From JAFGSZ01 sp964492185 (lineage in GTDB: Bacteria; Bacteroidota; Bacteroidia; Bacteroidales; UBA10428), in NCBI GenBank assembly GCA_964492185.1, contig CAZBJH010000160.1, positions 1-5,566 on the forward strand: a DNA stretch of 5,566 nucleotides. Direction: 5' to 3'. Positions within the stretch are counted from its first letter, which is position 1. Each line of letters begins with the position of its first letter. Below are positions 5,533 through 5,566 of this stretch, one piece after another. The position numbers and the translations under genes are program-made. Below the pieces are notes generated by a model. It worked only from the letters and a program-made list of their open reading frames with translations. It was not told the origin of the DNA and made no database searches.

Positions 5533-5566
5533 TGCGGGGTGGAGCAGTTGGTAGCTCGTTGGGCTC
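5533..5566 (+). tRNA. Initiator tRNA-Met, 5' half, cut by window end
   Basis: U1 to C34 of a bacterial initiator-type tRNA: acceptor strand TGCGGGG, D stem GAGC/GCTC, anticodon stem TTGGG and loop CTC, ending at what should be the first base of a CAT anticodon. The unpaired first base and three-G anticodon arm distinguish it from elongator tRNA-Met. It is probably the functional gene, read from the promoter at 5342-5372 through the damaged copy, unless that copy is an artefact. Whether the 3' half is intact cannot be seen. Confidence 0.6.

Noticed and set aside
5410..5566. tRNA-targeted integration site (att duplication)
   Set aside because: Integration usually rebuilds the 3' half of a tRNA. 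Here the 5' half is duplicated and only 77 nt lie between the copies, with no integrase.

Overview
The window reads as chromosomal DNA of a member of the Bacteroidota. It carries a DUF4837-type lipoprotein, which as far as I know is confined to that phylum. The coding genes have no strong Shine-Dalgarno sequences. Four intergenic sites match the phylum's -7 promoter element TAnnTTTG exactly, one of them with a TTTG element 19 nt upstream. I cannot name a genus.

Five intact protein genes lie on the minus strand and are read right to left. They are an M23-family (LytM-like) membrane-anchored peptidoglycan hydrolase (4291-5160), dxr for the second MEP-pathway step (3123-4298), the site-2 protease rseP (1670-3019), a TatA-type translocase subunit (1402-1620) and a DUF4837 lipoprotein (376-1374). 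The M23 gene and dxr touch or overlap. tatA and the DUF4837 gene are 27 nt apart. rseP and tatA each have a candidate promoter of their own. The set is mostly envelope biology: wall remodelling, a precursor for undecaprenyl phosphate and quinones, membrane proteolysis, protein export and a lipoprotein. All family active-site residues that I could check are present.

The right end (5340-5566) is non-coding on the plus strand. A consensus promoter drives a damaged copy of an initiator tRNA-Met gene. It is normal up to the first anticodon base, then runs into a GC-rich palindrome and a shortened T arm. A second copy starts 117 nt later and is cut by the window edge at that same anticodon base.

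The left end (1-250) has no gene. It is a nest of related imperfect inverted repeats resembling a miniature inverted-repeat element (MITE-like), with a second, partial, oppositely oriented relative at the edge. Positions 250-375 hold only weak hairpins after the last gene.

I found no new multi-gene system. The protein genes look like ordinary core genes. The unusual material is the broken tRNA copy and the nested repeats, one at each end of the window.
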